Source: Streptomyces goshikiensis
GTDB taxonomy: Bacteria > Actinomycetota > Actinomycetes > Streptomycetales > Streptomycetaceae
Assembly (NCBI RefSeq): GCF_014650555.1
Contig: NZ_BMVE01000001.1
Coordinates: 868,001 to 932,000 of the forward strand
Direction of reading: 5' to 3'
DNA: 64,000 nucleotides
The translations under genes and the position numbers were made by a program. Numbering within the stretch: position 1 is the stretch's first letter; every line of letters begins with the position of its first letter. This document shows, piece after piece, positions 1 through 7,167 of this stretch. The notes below the pieces were generated by a model that made no database searches, was not told the DNA's origin, and saw only the letters and a list, made by a program, of their open reading frames with translations.

Positions 1-2
1 AG

Positions 3-863
3 ACCGCCCGCAAGTGGGGCTACGAGGTCAAGGGCGTCCCGGACGGCCACGCCAAGATCGTGGTCGCGGCCGACAACTTCCACGGCCGTACGACGACCAT
101 CGTGAGCTTCTCGACGGACCACGACGCCCGCGACCACTTCGGGCCCTACACACCCGGGTTCGAGATCGTCCCGTACGGGGACCTCACCGCGCTCGCCCAC
201 GCCGTCACCGAGAACACCGTCGCCGTACTGCTGGAGCCGATCCAGGGCGAGGCGGGGGTGCTCGTACCGCCGCCCGGATACCTGCGGGGCGTACGGGAAC
301 TGACGCGCGAGCGGAACGTCCTCTTCATGGCGGACGAGATCCAGTCGGGGCTGGGCCGGACCGGCAGGACCTTCGCGTGCGAGCACGAGGGGGTCGTCCC
401 GGACGTGTACATCCTGGGCAAGGCGCTCGGCGGCGGTGTCGTGCCGGTGTCGGCCGTGGTCGCCGACCGCGACGTCCTCGGCGTCTTCAAGCCCGGCGAG
501 CACGGCTCCACCTTCGGCGGGAACCCCCTCGCCTGCGCCGTCGCCCTGGAGGTGGTCGCGATGCTGCGCTCCGGCGAGTTCCAGCAGCGCGCCGCCGAGC
601 TCGGCGACCACCTGCACCGGGAGCTCAACCTGCTGGTCGGCGGCGGCGCGGTGACCGCCGTACGCGGGCGCGGACTGTGGGCGGGCGTCGACATCGACCC
701 CTCGCGCGGCACGGGCCGGGAGATCTCCGAGAAGCTGATGGAGCTCGGGGTGCTGGTGAAGGACACCCACGGGTCGACGATCCGGATCGCCCCGCCGCTG
801 GTGATCGGCAAGGAGGACCTGGACTGGGGCCTCGACCAGCTGCGCTCGGTGCTGGGCGGCTAG
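3..863 (+). CDS. rocD: Ornithine--oxo-acid transaminase, 5'-truncated
   Basis: This PLP enzyme transfers the delta-amino group of ornithine to 2-oxoglutarate, giving glutamate semialdehyde in arginine/ornithine catabolism. The gene enters from outside the window, so the N-terminus is missing and 286 residues are visible. Class-III aminotransferase landmarks are in order: EPIQGEAG, the ADEIQSGLGRTG segment, and the PLP-binding lysine in LGKALGGG (codon at 420-422), followed by HGSTFGGNPLA. The GKALGGG context and overall sequence fit ornithine rather than acetylornithine aminotransferase. That distinction comes from family knowledge and was not tested by alignment. It ends 6 bp from the convergent gene at 870. 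Confidence 0.9.
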   Translation, partial: TARKWGYEVKGVPDGHAKIVVAADNFHGRTTTIVSFSTDHDARDHFGPYTPGFEIVPYGDLTALAHAVTENTVAVLLEPIQGEAGVLVPPPGYLRGVRELTRERNVLFMADEIQSGLGRTGRTFACEHEGVVPDVYILGKALGGGVVPVSAVVADRDVLGVFKPGEHGSTFGGNPLACAVALEVVAMLRSGEFQQRAAELGDHLHRELNLLVGGGAVTAVRGRGLWAGVDIDPSRGTGREISEKLMELGVLVKDTHGSTIRIAPPLVIGKEDLDWGLDQLRSVLGG

Positions 864-869
864 CGGGGC

Positions 870-2060
870 CTAGAGGATGACGTGGGGCAGGAAGCGGGCG
901 TACTCGTCCGTGACCGGCCCCGCCGATTCCCTGATGCCCAGGCCCGCCGCCTCCTCCTCGACGACCCACGCGCCGAGCACGACCCGGTTGCCGTCGAAGT
1001 CGGGCAGCGGCGCCAGCCCCTGGAAGACGTACGCCTCCCCCTCGGCCGGTACGAACGGCACCTCCCCGCCGGCCTCGTGGAGGCTCACCCCGGCGCCCTC
1101 GCGGCCCAGCAGCGGCTTGGCCGCGTAGCCGGTGGTGTCCGCGAGCTCGCGCGGGCCGTCGAGGTAGGCGGGCAGCAGGTTCGGGTGCTCCGGGAAGAGC
1201 TCCCACAGGATCGCCAGCAGCGCCTTGTTGGAGAGCAGCATCTTCCACAGCGGCTCGATCCACTGGGTGGTGCCGGAGCCGCCGCCGTGGTCGTAGGTGC
1301 CGAGCACCTGGGGGCCGAACTCGTCCTCGGCCAGCCACTCCCACGGGTAGAGCTTGAAGCAGGCGCGGATGAAGCGCAGCCGCTCGTCGACGAAGCGGCC
1401 GGAGAGGCTGTCCCAGCCGATCTGCTCGACGGACAGGGCATGGGTTTCGAGACCGGCCTGGTCCGCGGTCTCCTGGAGGTAGGCGACCGTCATCAGGTCC
1501 TCGCCGAGCTCGTCGGTCTCGGAGTGCGCGAAGTGAACCGGGCCCGGCGGGAGCAGCTCGGCCTGCCGGCGCCAGGCGTCGACGAGCCGTTCGTGCAGGG
1601 AGTTCCACTGGTCGGCCCCGGGGAAACGGTCCTCCATCCAGAACCACTGCGGACTCGCCGCCTCCACCAGGGAGGTGGGGGTGTCGGCGTTGTACTCCAG
1701 CATCTTCGCCGGGCCGGAGCCGTCGTAGCGCAGGTCGAAACGCCCGTACAGCGAGGGCTGCTCGGCGCGGCGGCGCCAGGACTCGGCGATCAGCGCGGCG
1801 AGCTTCGGATCCTTGATGCCGAGGTCCGCGAAGCGGTCGTGCTCCACGATGTGCGCGGCGGCGGCGAGGCACATCGCGTGCAGCTCCTCGACGACCCCCT
1901 CCAGCGCCTCGACCTCGGGGAGCGAGAAGGAGTAGTACGCGCTCTCGTCCCAGTAGGGGCGCAGGGAGTCGTCGGGGTAGCGGGTCAGGGGGTAGATCAG
2001 CCCCTGCTCCTCGACGGTCCGCTGCCAGTCGGGGCGGGGCTCGATGGTGTGCCGCTTCAT
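870..2060 (-). CDS. Glutathionylspermidine synthase family ATP-grasp protein
   Basis: This 396-residue protein matches the GSP_synth amidase-less ligase family: N-terminal R-P-Y-W-D-E, the substrate-loop YNADTPTSLVEA, and a late KPLLGREGAG ATP-grasp segment. Family members form an amide bond between a peptide carboxyl group and a polyamine. In actinomycetes, which lack glutathione, the real substrate is unknown and the name should be taken as a family label. An ATG start at 2060 fits the family N-terminus (MKRHTIEPRPDW). It lies 15 bp downstream of a small lipoprotein gene on the same strand, so the two are probably co-transcribed. Confidence 0.85.
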   Translation of the reverse strand: MKRHTIEPRPDWQRTVEEQGLIYPLTRYPDDSLRPYWDESAYYSFSLPEVEALEGVVEELHAMCLAAAAHIVEHDRFADLGIKDPKLAALIAESWRRRAEQPSLYGRFDLRYDGSGPAKMLEYNADTPTSLVEAASPQWFWMEDRFPGADQWNSLHERLVDAWRRQAELLPPGPVHFAHSETDELGEDLMTVAYLQETADQAGLETHALSVEQIGWDSLSGRFVDERLRFIRACFKLYPWEWLAEDEFGPQVLGTYDHGGGSGTTQWIEPLWKMLLSNKALLAILWELFPEHPNLLPAYLDGPRELADTTGYAAKPLLGREGAGVSLHEAGGEVPFVPAEGEAYVFQGLAPLPDFDGNRVVLGAWVVEEEAAGLGIRESAGPVTDEYARFLPHVIL

Positions 2061-2075
2061 GGATCGTTACGTCCC

Positions 2076-2384
2076 TCAGCCGCCGCTGGAGCCGGAGTGG
2101 CCGCCGTTGCCGATGCCGCCGCGGGTGACGGCGGACTTGTCGAAGCTGCCGCCGGTGACCTTGCCGGAGCTGACCCTGCCCCCGTAGTAGTACGAGCCGT
2201 GGCCGCCGCTCTTGCACTCCTTGCTGTTCAGGTGGTCCAGCGTGCTGCGGGAGGCGCAGCGGCGGTCGGGCTCGTCACTGCTGCCGCAGGCGACGAGGGT
2301 GGCGGCGAGCAGACCCATGCCGCCGAGCGCGACGCCGCCGGAACGCATCCGGCGACGGGTGGTGCTGCTACTGGTGCTGTCCAT
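2076..2384 (-). CDS. Small Gly/Ser-rich lipoprotein
   Basis: The protein has 102 residues. An arginine-containing N-region is followed by a hydrophobic stretch and the lipobox LVAC with Cys33 as the predicted lipidated residue. The mature part is short, rich in Gly, Ser and Tyr, and contains two further cysteines (RRCAS, KECKS). I chose the internal ATG at 2384 because the upstream extension of the frame has no signal-peptide character. It sits directly before the glutathionylspermidine-synthase-like gene and is probably in one operon with it, so it may be a substrate or partner of that enzyme (inference). No function is recognised from sequence. Confidence 0.7.
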   Translation of the reverse strand: MDSTSSSTTRRRMRSGGVALGGMGLLAATLVACGSSDEPDRRCASRSTLDHLNSKECKSGGHGSYYYGGRVSSGKVTGGSFDKSAVTRGGIGNGGHSGSSGG

Positions 2385-2491
2385 GCGTGTGGCTCCCCCT
2401 CGGCGCGGCGGCGTGCTGCGGACAGAGTAGAGCGGGGCCTCGCACCGACGGAATCCAGCCGTCCTCATCCCGGTGTTCTAGAGTCGTTTTC

Positions 2492-3340
2492 GTGCTGCTT
2501 GGGATGATGTGCGCGCTCGGTGCGGCGGTCTGCTTCGGCACGGCCTCGGTTTTCCAGGCGATGGCCGCGCGGGCGGCGGAGCCGGGCACGGGGTCGGGGG
2601 TGGACCCGGCGCTGATGCTGCGCGCGCTGCGCCAGTGGCGTTACCTGCTCGGGCTCGGGCTGGACGCGGTCGGCTTCGCCCTCCAGATCATCGCCCTCCT
2701 CCACATCCCGATCTACGCGGTGGGCGCGGCGATGGCGGCCAGCCTGGCGGTGACGGCGGTGGCCGCGACACGGCTGCTGCGGGTACGGCTGAGCGGGACG
2801 GAATGGGGCGCGGTGGGGGTGGTCTGCGCGGGGCTGCTGATGCTGGGACTGGCGTCCGGCGAGGAGGGCACCGGGGAGGGGCCGCCCGCGCTGAAGCCGG
2901 GACTGCTGGTGGCGGCGGTGCTGGTACTGCTCGTCGGCGCGGCGGCGGGCCGGCTGCCGGACGGCCCCCGGGCGCTCGTCCTCGGCCTGGCGGCGGGCAC
3001 GGGCTTCGGGGTGGTGGAGGTCTCCGTACGCCTCATCGACGGCTTCTCGCTGACCAACCCGGCCGTGTACGCGCTGCTGCTGGGCGGGGGTGCGGCGTTC
3101 CTGCTGCTCACCTCGGCGCTGCAACGGGGCTCGGTGACGGCGGCGACGGCCGGGCTGGTCCTGGGCGAGACGGTCGGCCCGGCGCTGGTCGGGGTCGCGT
3201 GGCTCGGCGACCGGCCGCGGGAGGGACTGGCGTGGCTGGCCGTCACCGGCTTCGCCGTCTCCGTGGCCGGAGCCCTCGCCCTGGCCCGCTTCGGCGAACC
3301 GCCGCCCCCAGGCCCGACCCCGGACCCGACCCCGGCGTAA
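2492..3340 (+). CDS. DMT/EamA-like multi-pass membrane protein
   Basis: The product has 282 residues and about nine or ten hydrophobic helices with Ala/Gly/Leu-rich composition, in the style of drug/metabolite transporter family proteins (two repeated halves of membrane helices). Typical features are the first helix MCALGAAVCFGTASVFQAMA and the re-entrant-like VGAAMAASLAVTAVAAT segment. The C-terminus is a short Pro-rich tail. GTG at 2492 is taken as the start, with ATG at 2504 or 2507 as alternatives. There is no obvious Shine-Dalgarno, so a leaderless mRNA is possible. The substrate is unknown. It is divergent from the lipoprotein gene. Confidence 0.7.
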   Translation: MLLGMMCALGAAVCFGTASVFQAMAARAAEPGTGSGVDPALMLRALRQWRYLLGLGLDAVGFALQIIALLHIPIYAVGAAMAASLAVTAVAATRLLRVRLSGTEWGAVGVVCAGLLMLGLASGEEGTGEGPPALKPGLLVAAVLVLLVGAAAGRLPDGPRALVLGLAAGTGFGVVEVSVRLIDGFSLTNPAVYALLLGGGAAFLLLTSALQRGSVTAATAGLVLGETVGPALVGVAWLGDRPREGLAWLAVTGFAVSVAGALALARFGEPPPPGPTPDPTPA

Positions 3341-3548
3341 CCCCCGCCTCCCCCCTCCGGGGTGCCCATACCCAGCCCCTCGCGGCGCGGCGGCGCGGCG
3401 CATAACAAGGACTGTCTCCCCGCCCCGCCCTTCCACCGTTCCCCCGGCTCCGCCCGGACCCCGGTCCTCAAACGCCGGACGGGCTGAAAGGATCCCGGGG
3501 CTCCGCCCCGGACCCCGCGCCTCAAACGCCGGCGAGGCTGAAGTGCGC
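3341..3548. repeat. Streptomyces-type dispersed intergenic repeat
   Basis: Non-coding. It holds two copies of a motif reading CCTCAAACGCCGG (near 3464 and 3521), each with GC-rich flanks resembling GGGGCTCCGCCCCGGACCCC and GAGGCTGAA/GGGCTGAA. The same words recur at 16.0-16.2 kb and, more diverged, at 30.7-30.9 kb. Such GC-rich hairpin repeats are common downstream of Streptomyces genes. This copy lies after the 3340 stop and may act as a terminator. Confidence 0.6.
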
Positions 3549-3708
3549 GGGCGGGGCCGGGGGCGGGGGTGGGGTGGGGTGTTGGCCGGGACGTAAAACG
3601 TGATTTGTGGCGTGACGGGAGCCGCAAGGCGACAGCGCCCGCCCAGCCGCCATAAATCATGCAGTCCCGGACGACACCCCACCCCACCCCCGACACCGGC
3701 CCCGCCCC
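3549..3708. repeat. Large nested palindrome with G-tract arms
   Basis: Two arms of about 44 nt (3549-3592 and 3664-3708) are near-perfect inverted repeats. Each contains several runs of four or five G (or C) residues. Inside them a second inverted repeat pairs TGATTTGTGGCG (3601-3612) with CGCCATAAATCA (3648-3659), with one wobble mismatch. The whole could form a cruciform or long hairpin, and each strand has a G-quadruplex-forming run. No protein is encoded. It lies between convergent genes ending at 3340 and 3729. Confidence 0.65.
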
Positions 3709-3728
3709 ACCCCACCCCCAACCCCCCG

Positions 3729-5132
3729 CTACGGCAGCGTCGCCGCCAGCGCCGCCAGCGTCGCCCCCCACGCACTGTCCGGCGGGGTCCCGTAGCCCAC
3801 CACCAGCGCGTCCCGCGCCGGCATGTCCGCCTCCGGGTGCCGGTAGTAGGACAGCCCCGTCAGGGACAGCGAGTGCCAGGCCGCCGCCTGCACCAGCGGC
3901 CCCTCCGTGCCCGCCGGAAGGTCCAGCACCGCGTGCAGCCCCGCCGAGATCCCCGACACCGCCGTCACCCGCTCCCCCACCGCCGCCACCAACGCCTCGC
4001 GCCGCCGGAAGTACCGCTGCCGCATCCCCCGCACGTGCCGGTCGTACGCCCCCGACCGCATGAACTCGGCCAGCGTCAGCTGGTCCAGCGCGCTGGACGT
4101 CCACTCGGCCCGCCCCTTCACCGCCAGCACCTCCTCCACCAGCCCCGCCGGCAGCACCAGCCACCCCATCCGCAACCCCGGCGCCAACGCCTTGCTCGCG
4201 GTGCCCAGGTACACCACCCGGTCCGGGTCCAGCCCCTGCAACGCCCCGATCTGCTGCCGGTCGTAGCGGAACTCCCCGTCGTAGTCGTCCTCCAGGATCA
4301 GCCCGCCCGTCCTGCGGGCCCAGTCGACCGCCGCCGCCCGCCGCGCGGGCGTCAGCGCGGCGCCCGTCGGGAACTGGTGCGCCGGCGTCAGCAGGACGGC
4401 GCCCTCCGCCCCCGCCAGGTCCTCCGTCCGCGCCCCCGCCCCGTCCACCGGCAGCGGCCGCATCCGCAGCCCCGCCGCCGCCAGCACGTCCCGGTGCACG
4501 TTCAGCCCGTACCCCTCGACCGCCACCTCCCGCACCCGCCGCGCCCGCAACACCCCGGACATCAGCTTCAGCCCCTGGACGAACCCCGCGCACAGCACGA
4601 TCCGCTCCGGGTCGGCGTACACGCCCCGCACCCGCGCCAGGTACTCGGCCAGCGCCTCCCGCAGCTCGACCCGCCCGCGCGCGTCGCTCCCGTACCCGAA
4701 CGCGTCGTTCGGCGCGTGCGTCAGCGCCCGCCGGGCGGCCGCCAGCCAGGCCGCGCGCGGGAAGCCGCTGAGGTCCGGGGTGCCGGGCACCAGGCTGTAC
4801 GAGGGCCCGCGCCGCTCCGGGCGGCGCACCGGCGCCGCGCCGGCCGCCTTCCCCGGCCGCGGCCGGGCCCGTTCGGCGACCCGGGTCCCCGACCCCTGGC
4901 GGGCCGTCAGCCAGCCCTCGGCGACGAGCTCGGCGTACGCGTCCGCGACCGTGTTCCGCGCCATCCCGAGGTCCACCGCGAGCGACCGCGAGGACGGCAG
5001 CCGGGTGCCGGGGGCGAGCCGCCCGCTGCGCGCGGCCTCGCGCAGCGCCTCCACGAGCCCGGCGCGCCGGCCGCGCCCGGCGGAAAGGTCGAGATGCAGG
5101 TCGGCGCCGAAATTGGCCCAGGAATCCGTCAT
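3729..5132 (-). CDS. MocR/PdxR-family regulator (GntR HTH + aminotransferase fold)
   Basis: This 467-residue protein has a GntR-type winged helix at about residues 20-85 (LPSSRSLAVDLGMARNTV...) joined to a class-I aminotransferase-like domain. The PLP lysine is Lys314 in GTASKALAPG, and the EDDYDGEFRYD motif is intact. Members of this family bind DNA as dimers and sense PLP or an amine. The start at 5132 removes 16 residues of the longer frame and places the protein beside the 15-bp palindrome at 5134-5148. It is divergent from an AhpD-like gene that it most likely regulates (inference from arrangement). Confidence 0.85.
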   Translation of the reverse strand: MTDSWANFGADLHLDLSAGRGRRAGLVEALREAARSGRLAPGTRLPSSRSLAVDLGMARNTVADAYAELVAEGWLTARQGSGTRVAERARPRPGKAAGAAPVRRPERRGPSYSLVPGTPDLSGFPRAAWLAAARRALTHAPNDAFGYGSDARGRVELREALAEYLARVRGVYADPERIVLCAGFVQGLKLMSGVLRARRVREVAVEGYGLNVHRDVLAAAGLRMRPLPVDGAGARTEDLAGAEGAVLLTPAHQFPTGAALTPARRAAAVDWARRTGGLILEDDYDGEFRYDRQQIGALQGLDPDRVVYLGTASKALAPGLRMGWLVLPAGLVEEVLAVKGRAEWTSSALDQLTLAEFMRSGAYDRHVRGMRQRYFRRREALVAAVGERVTAVSGISAGLHAVLDLPAGTEGPLVQAAAWHSLSLTGLSYYRHPEADMPARDALVVGYGTPPDSAWGATLAALAATLP

Positions 5133-5133
5133 G

Positions 5134-5148
5134 GATATGGACCATATC
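5134..5148. promoter_or_regulatory. Perfect palindrome, candidate MocR operator
   Basis: GATATGG-a-CCATATC is a perfect 7+7 bp inverted repeat with a one-base spacer. It begins 2 bp upstream of the regulator's start codon and lies 30 bp before the divergent ATG at 5179. Its TGGACC core resembles words seen in operators of MocR regulators. It could control both genes, but no binding evidence is available from sequence. Confidence 0.55.
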
Positions 5149-5178
5149 GCCGGGCTTCTTCCCCGTACCGTTGGGGAC

Positions 5179-5682
5179 ATGACGACGACGAACGAAGCCC
5201 CCGCGTACGCCCCCGAGCAGCCCTCCCGGATGCAGTGGCACGCGCTCGCCCCCGAGGTCTACAAGGCGATGGTGGCCCTGGAGATCGCGGCCCGCAAGGG
5301 CCTCGACCCGGCCCTCGCGGAACTGGTCAAGATCCGCGCCTCGCAGGTCAACCACTGTGCGTACTGCCTGGACATGCACACCAAGGACGCCATCGCCGCG
5401 GGTGAGAGCGTCGAGCGGATCGTGCAGCTGGGCGCCTGGGAGGAGTCGCGGCACTTCTACACCGAGAAGGAGCTGGCGGCCCTCGAATTCACCGAGGCCG
5501 TCACCGTCCTGACGGACGGTTTCGTACCCGACGAGGTGTTCGAGAAGGCCGCCAAGCACTTCGAGGAGGCCGAACTGGCCCAGCTGACCGCCCTGATCGC
5601 CACGATCAACGCCTGGAACCGGTTCGCCGTGACCTCCCGCTCGGTGCCGGGGCACTACACCCCGGGCATGTTCAAGCACTGA
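5179..5682 (+). CDS. Carboxymuconolactone decarboxylase / AhpD-like peroxidase family protein
   Basis: This 167-residue all-helical protein carries the AhpD active-site signature C-x-x-C-x-x-x-H: Cys60, Cys63 and His67 in NHCAYCLDMH. Family members reduce peroxides through the cysteine pair, often paired with a separate reductase. The ATG at 5179 is preceded only by a GGGG stretch. The upstream frame is antisense to the regulator gene and is rejected. It is divergent from a MocR regulator, a frequent pairing in Streptomyces, so it is probably induced by an amine or PLP-related signal (inference). It ends 24 bp from a convergent gene. Confidence 0.85.
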   Translation: MTTTNEAPAYAPEQPSRMQWHALAPEVYKAMVALEIAARKGLDPALAELVKIRASQVNHCAYCLDMHTKDAIAAGESVERIVQLGAWEESRHFYTEKELAALEFTEAVTVLTDGFVPDEVFEKAAKHFEEAELAQLTALIATINAWNRFAVTSRSVPGHYTPGMFKH

Positions 5683-5706
5683 GCCAGCGCACCGCCGGCC
5701 GCTCCG

Positions 5707-6744
5707 TCAGCCGCCCGGCCGGAACGCCGCCAGGGCCGCCGCGTGGTGGTCCTGGGTGGCGGCCCATTCCCCGGCCGGGCCCGCCGTCAGCACCGCCCAC
5801 TTGCTGCCGTCCGGGCCGAAGAGGACCCGCTCGACGCAGCGGCGGCGGCCGTGCAACTCCGCGTTGTCGTACTCGTAGACCAGCTCGGCCGCCCCGGAGG
5901 CGCCGGGGACGGTGCCGACGCGGATCTCCTCGTAGCCCGAGGTCTGCGAACGCCGGTGGCTGGAGGAGCCCTTGACGGTGTCGAGCGGGCTGACGTCCTC
6001 GGTGACCCGGAAGATCTGGAGCAGCGCGCTCCGATCGGCGGAGCGGTAGAAGACCCCGTCCTTGCCCTCTTCCCGCGCCCAGCCCGCCGGCACGGCGATG
6101 GTGAAGCCCGCCGGATCCTGCTTGGTCTCGTGCACCCCGGTGCCGGAAGGACTCGGGCTGCCGCTCGGGCTGCCGCTCGCGCCGCTGTCCGGCGACACGG
6201 AGTCCCCGGGCGTCGGCGAGGCCGCGTCCGAGGGCGTGCCCGGCAACGACGGCGCTCCCGAGGCCACCGTCCCGTTCTTCTCCCCGGCCCGGTTCGCGTC
6301 GTCCGTGTCCCGGGCCATGAACCACACCGCCCCGGCGCCGATCAGGACGGCGGCCACCGCGATGCCCACCGTCGCCGGTGTCAGCCACCGCTCGCGCGCC
6401 CCGCCCGAGGGCGGCGGCCCCGGCGGTACGGGGGGCAGGTACGGGGGGTTGGAGACGTACGGCGGCTGCTGCCCCGGCGGGGCGTACGGCGGCAGCCCGG
6501 GCACCCCCGGCGCCCCCGGCCCGAGCGGGTCGTACGCCGGCCCGGCGGGCGCGGGCCCCGCCTGCCCGGCCTGCCCGGCCTGCCCCGGCGGGGTCGGCGA
6601 CACCGGCGGCGCCGACGGCATCACCGGCGGCGGCCCGTACACCTGCGGCGGGGCCGGCGCCGCCCCGGCGGCCGGTTCCCACACCCAGCGCTGCGCGTGC
6701 GCGTCCCAGCGGGGTTCGCCGGACTGCCTCGGTTCAGGAGCCAC
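5707..6744 (-). CDS. Membrane-anchored protein with Pro-rich tail and kinase-type extracytoplasmic domain
   Basis: The protein has 345 residues. The first ~120 are a Pro/Gly-rich cytoplasmic tail opening with RWDAHAQRWVWEP. A single helix (about 125-147, VGIAVAAVLIGAGAVWF) is followed by a Ser/Pro/Gly linker and a folded domain from about 205. That domain opens with DPAGFTIAVPAGW, closely resembling the extracellular domains of the Ser/Thr kinases at 55.7-63 kb, but no kinase domain is present. The GTG start at 6744 lies 3 bp after the preceding stop, so it is the last gene of the 8875-to-5707 operon. Its function is unknown. Confidence 0.75.
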   Translation of the reverse strand: MAPEPRQSGEPRWDAHAQRWVWEPAAGAAPAPPQVYGPPPVMPSAPPVSPTPPGQAGQAGQAGPAPAGPAYDPLGPGAPGVPGLPPYAPPGQQPPYVSNPPYLPPVPPGPPPSGGARERWLTPATVGIAVAAVLIGAGAVWFMARDTDDANRAGEKNGTVASGAPSLPGTPSDAASPTPGDSVSPDSGASGSPSGSPSPSGTGVHETKQDPAGFTIAVPAGWAREEGKDGVFYRSADRSALLQIFRVTEDVSPLDTVKGSSSHRRSQTSGYEEIRVGTVPGASGAAELVYEYDNAELHGRRRCVERVLFGPDGSKWAVLTAGPAGEWAATQDHHAAALAAFRPGG

Positions 6745-6747
6745 GGT

Positions 6748-7167
6748 TCAGCCTCCCAGCGTGCCGAGCAGGGCGCCGAGCGCGGCGGCCGCGTTCACCG
6801 ATTCCACCAGCGGAGCCCACCGCTCCAGCGCCTCGCGCAGCCGGGTGGCCAGCCCGGGCCGGATCGTCTCCGCCCCGTCCAGCTCCCCCGCGACCTCGTC
6901 GAGTTCGGCGTCGAGCGCGGACCGGTCGGCGCCCCGGGGCGCCCGTACGAGGGCGGCGCGCAGGTCGAGCACCGCCTCCAGCAGTTCCGCCGCGCCGGGC
7001 ACGGCCGGGCTCCCCGTACCGCCGTGGTGGACGGTGTTGGTGTGGTGGCTGCCGCCGATGCTGAAGGCACTGCCGTGGACACCGCCCTCCACCCGCAGGG
7101 TGGGCTCGGGCCCGCCCGCGCCCGCTCCCCCGCTCCCGCTCCTGGTCCCGCTATCTGCCGCCGCCAT
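6748..7167 (-). CDS. Small protein with SAFSIGG motif, function unknown
   Basis: This 139-residue protein starts at the ATG at 7167, overlapping the end of the upstream gene by 17 bp, which implies translational coupling. Its N-terminal part is Gly/Ser-rich and contains VEGGVHGSAFSIGGSHH. The same SAFSIGGS-plus-histidines motif closes the upstream protein. The C-terminal ~90 residues are helical and acidic (LLEAVLDLRAALV..., ELDEVAGELDGAE...). No known domain is recognised. The shared motif and overlap suggest that the two products act together. Confidence 0.7.
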   Translation of the reverse strand: MAAADSGTRSGSGGAGAGGPEPTLRVEGGVHGSAFSIGGSHHTNTVHHGGTGSPAVPGAAELLEAVLDLRAALVRAPRGADRSALDAELDEVAGELDGAETIRPGLATRLREALERWAPLVESVNAAAALGALLGTLGG

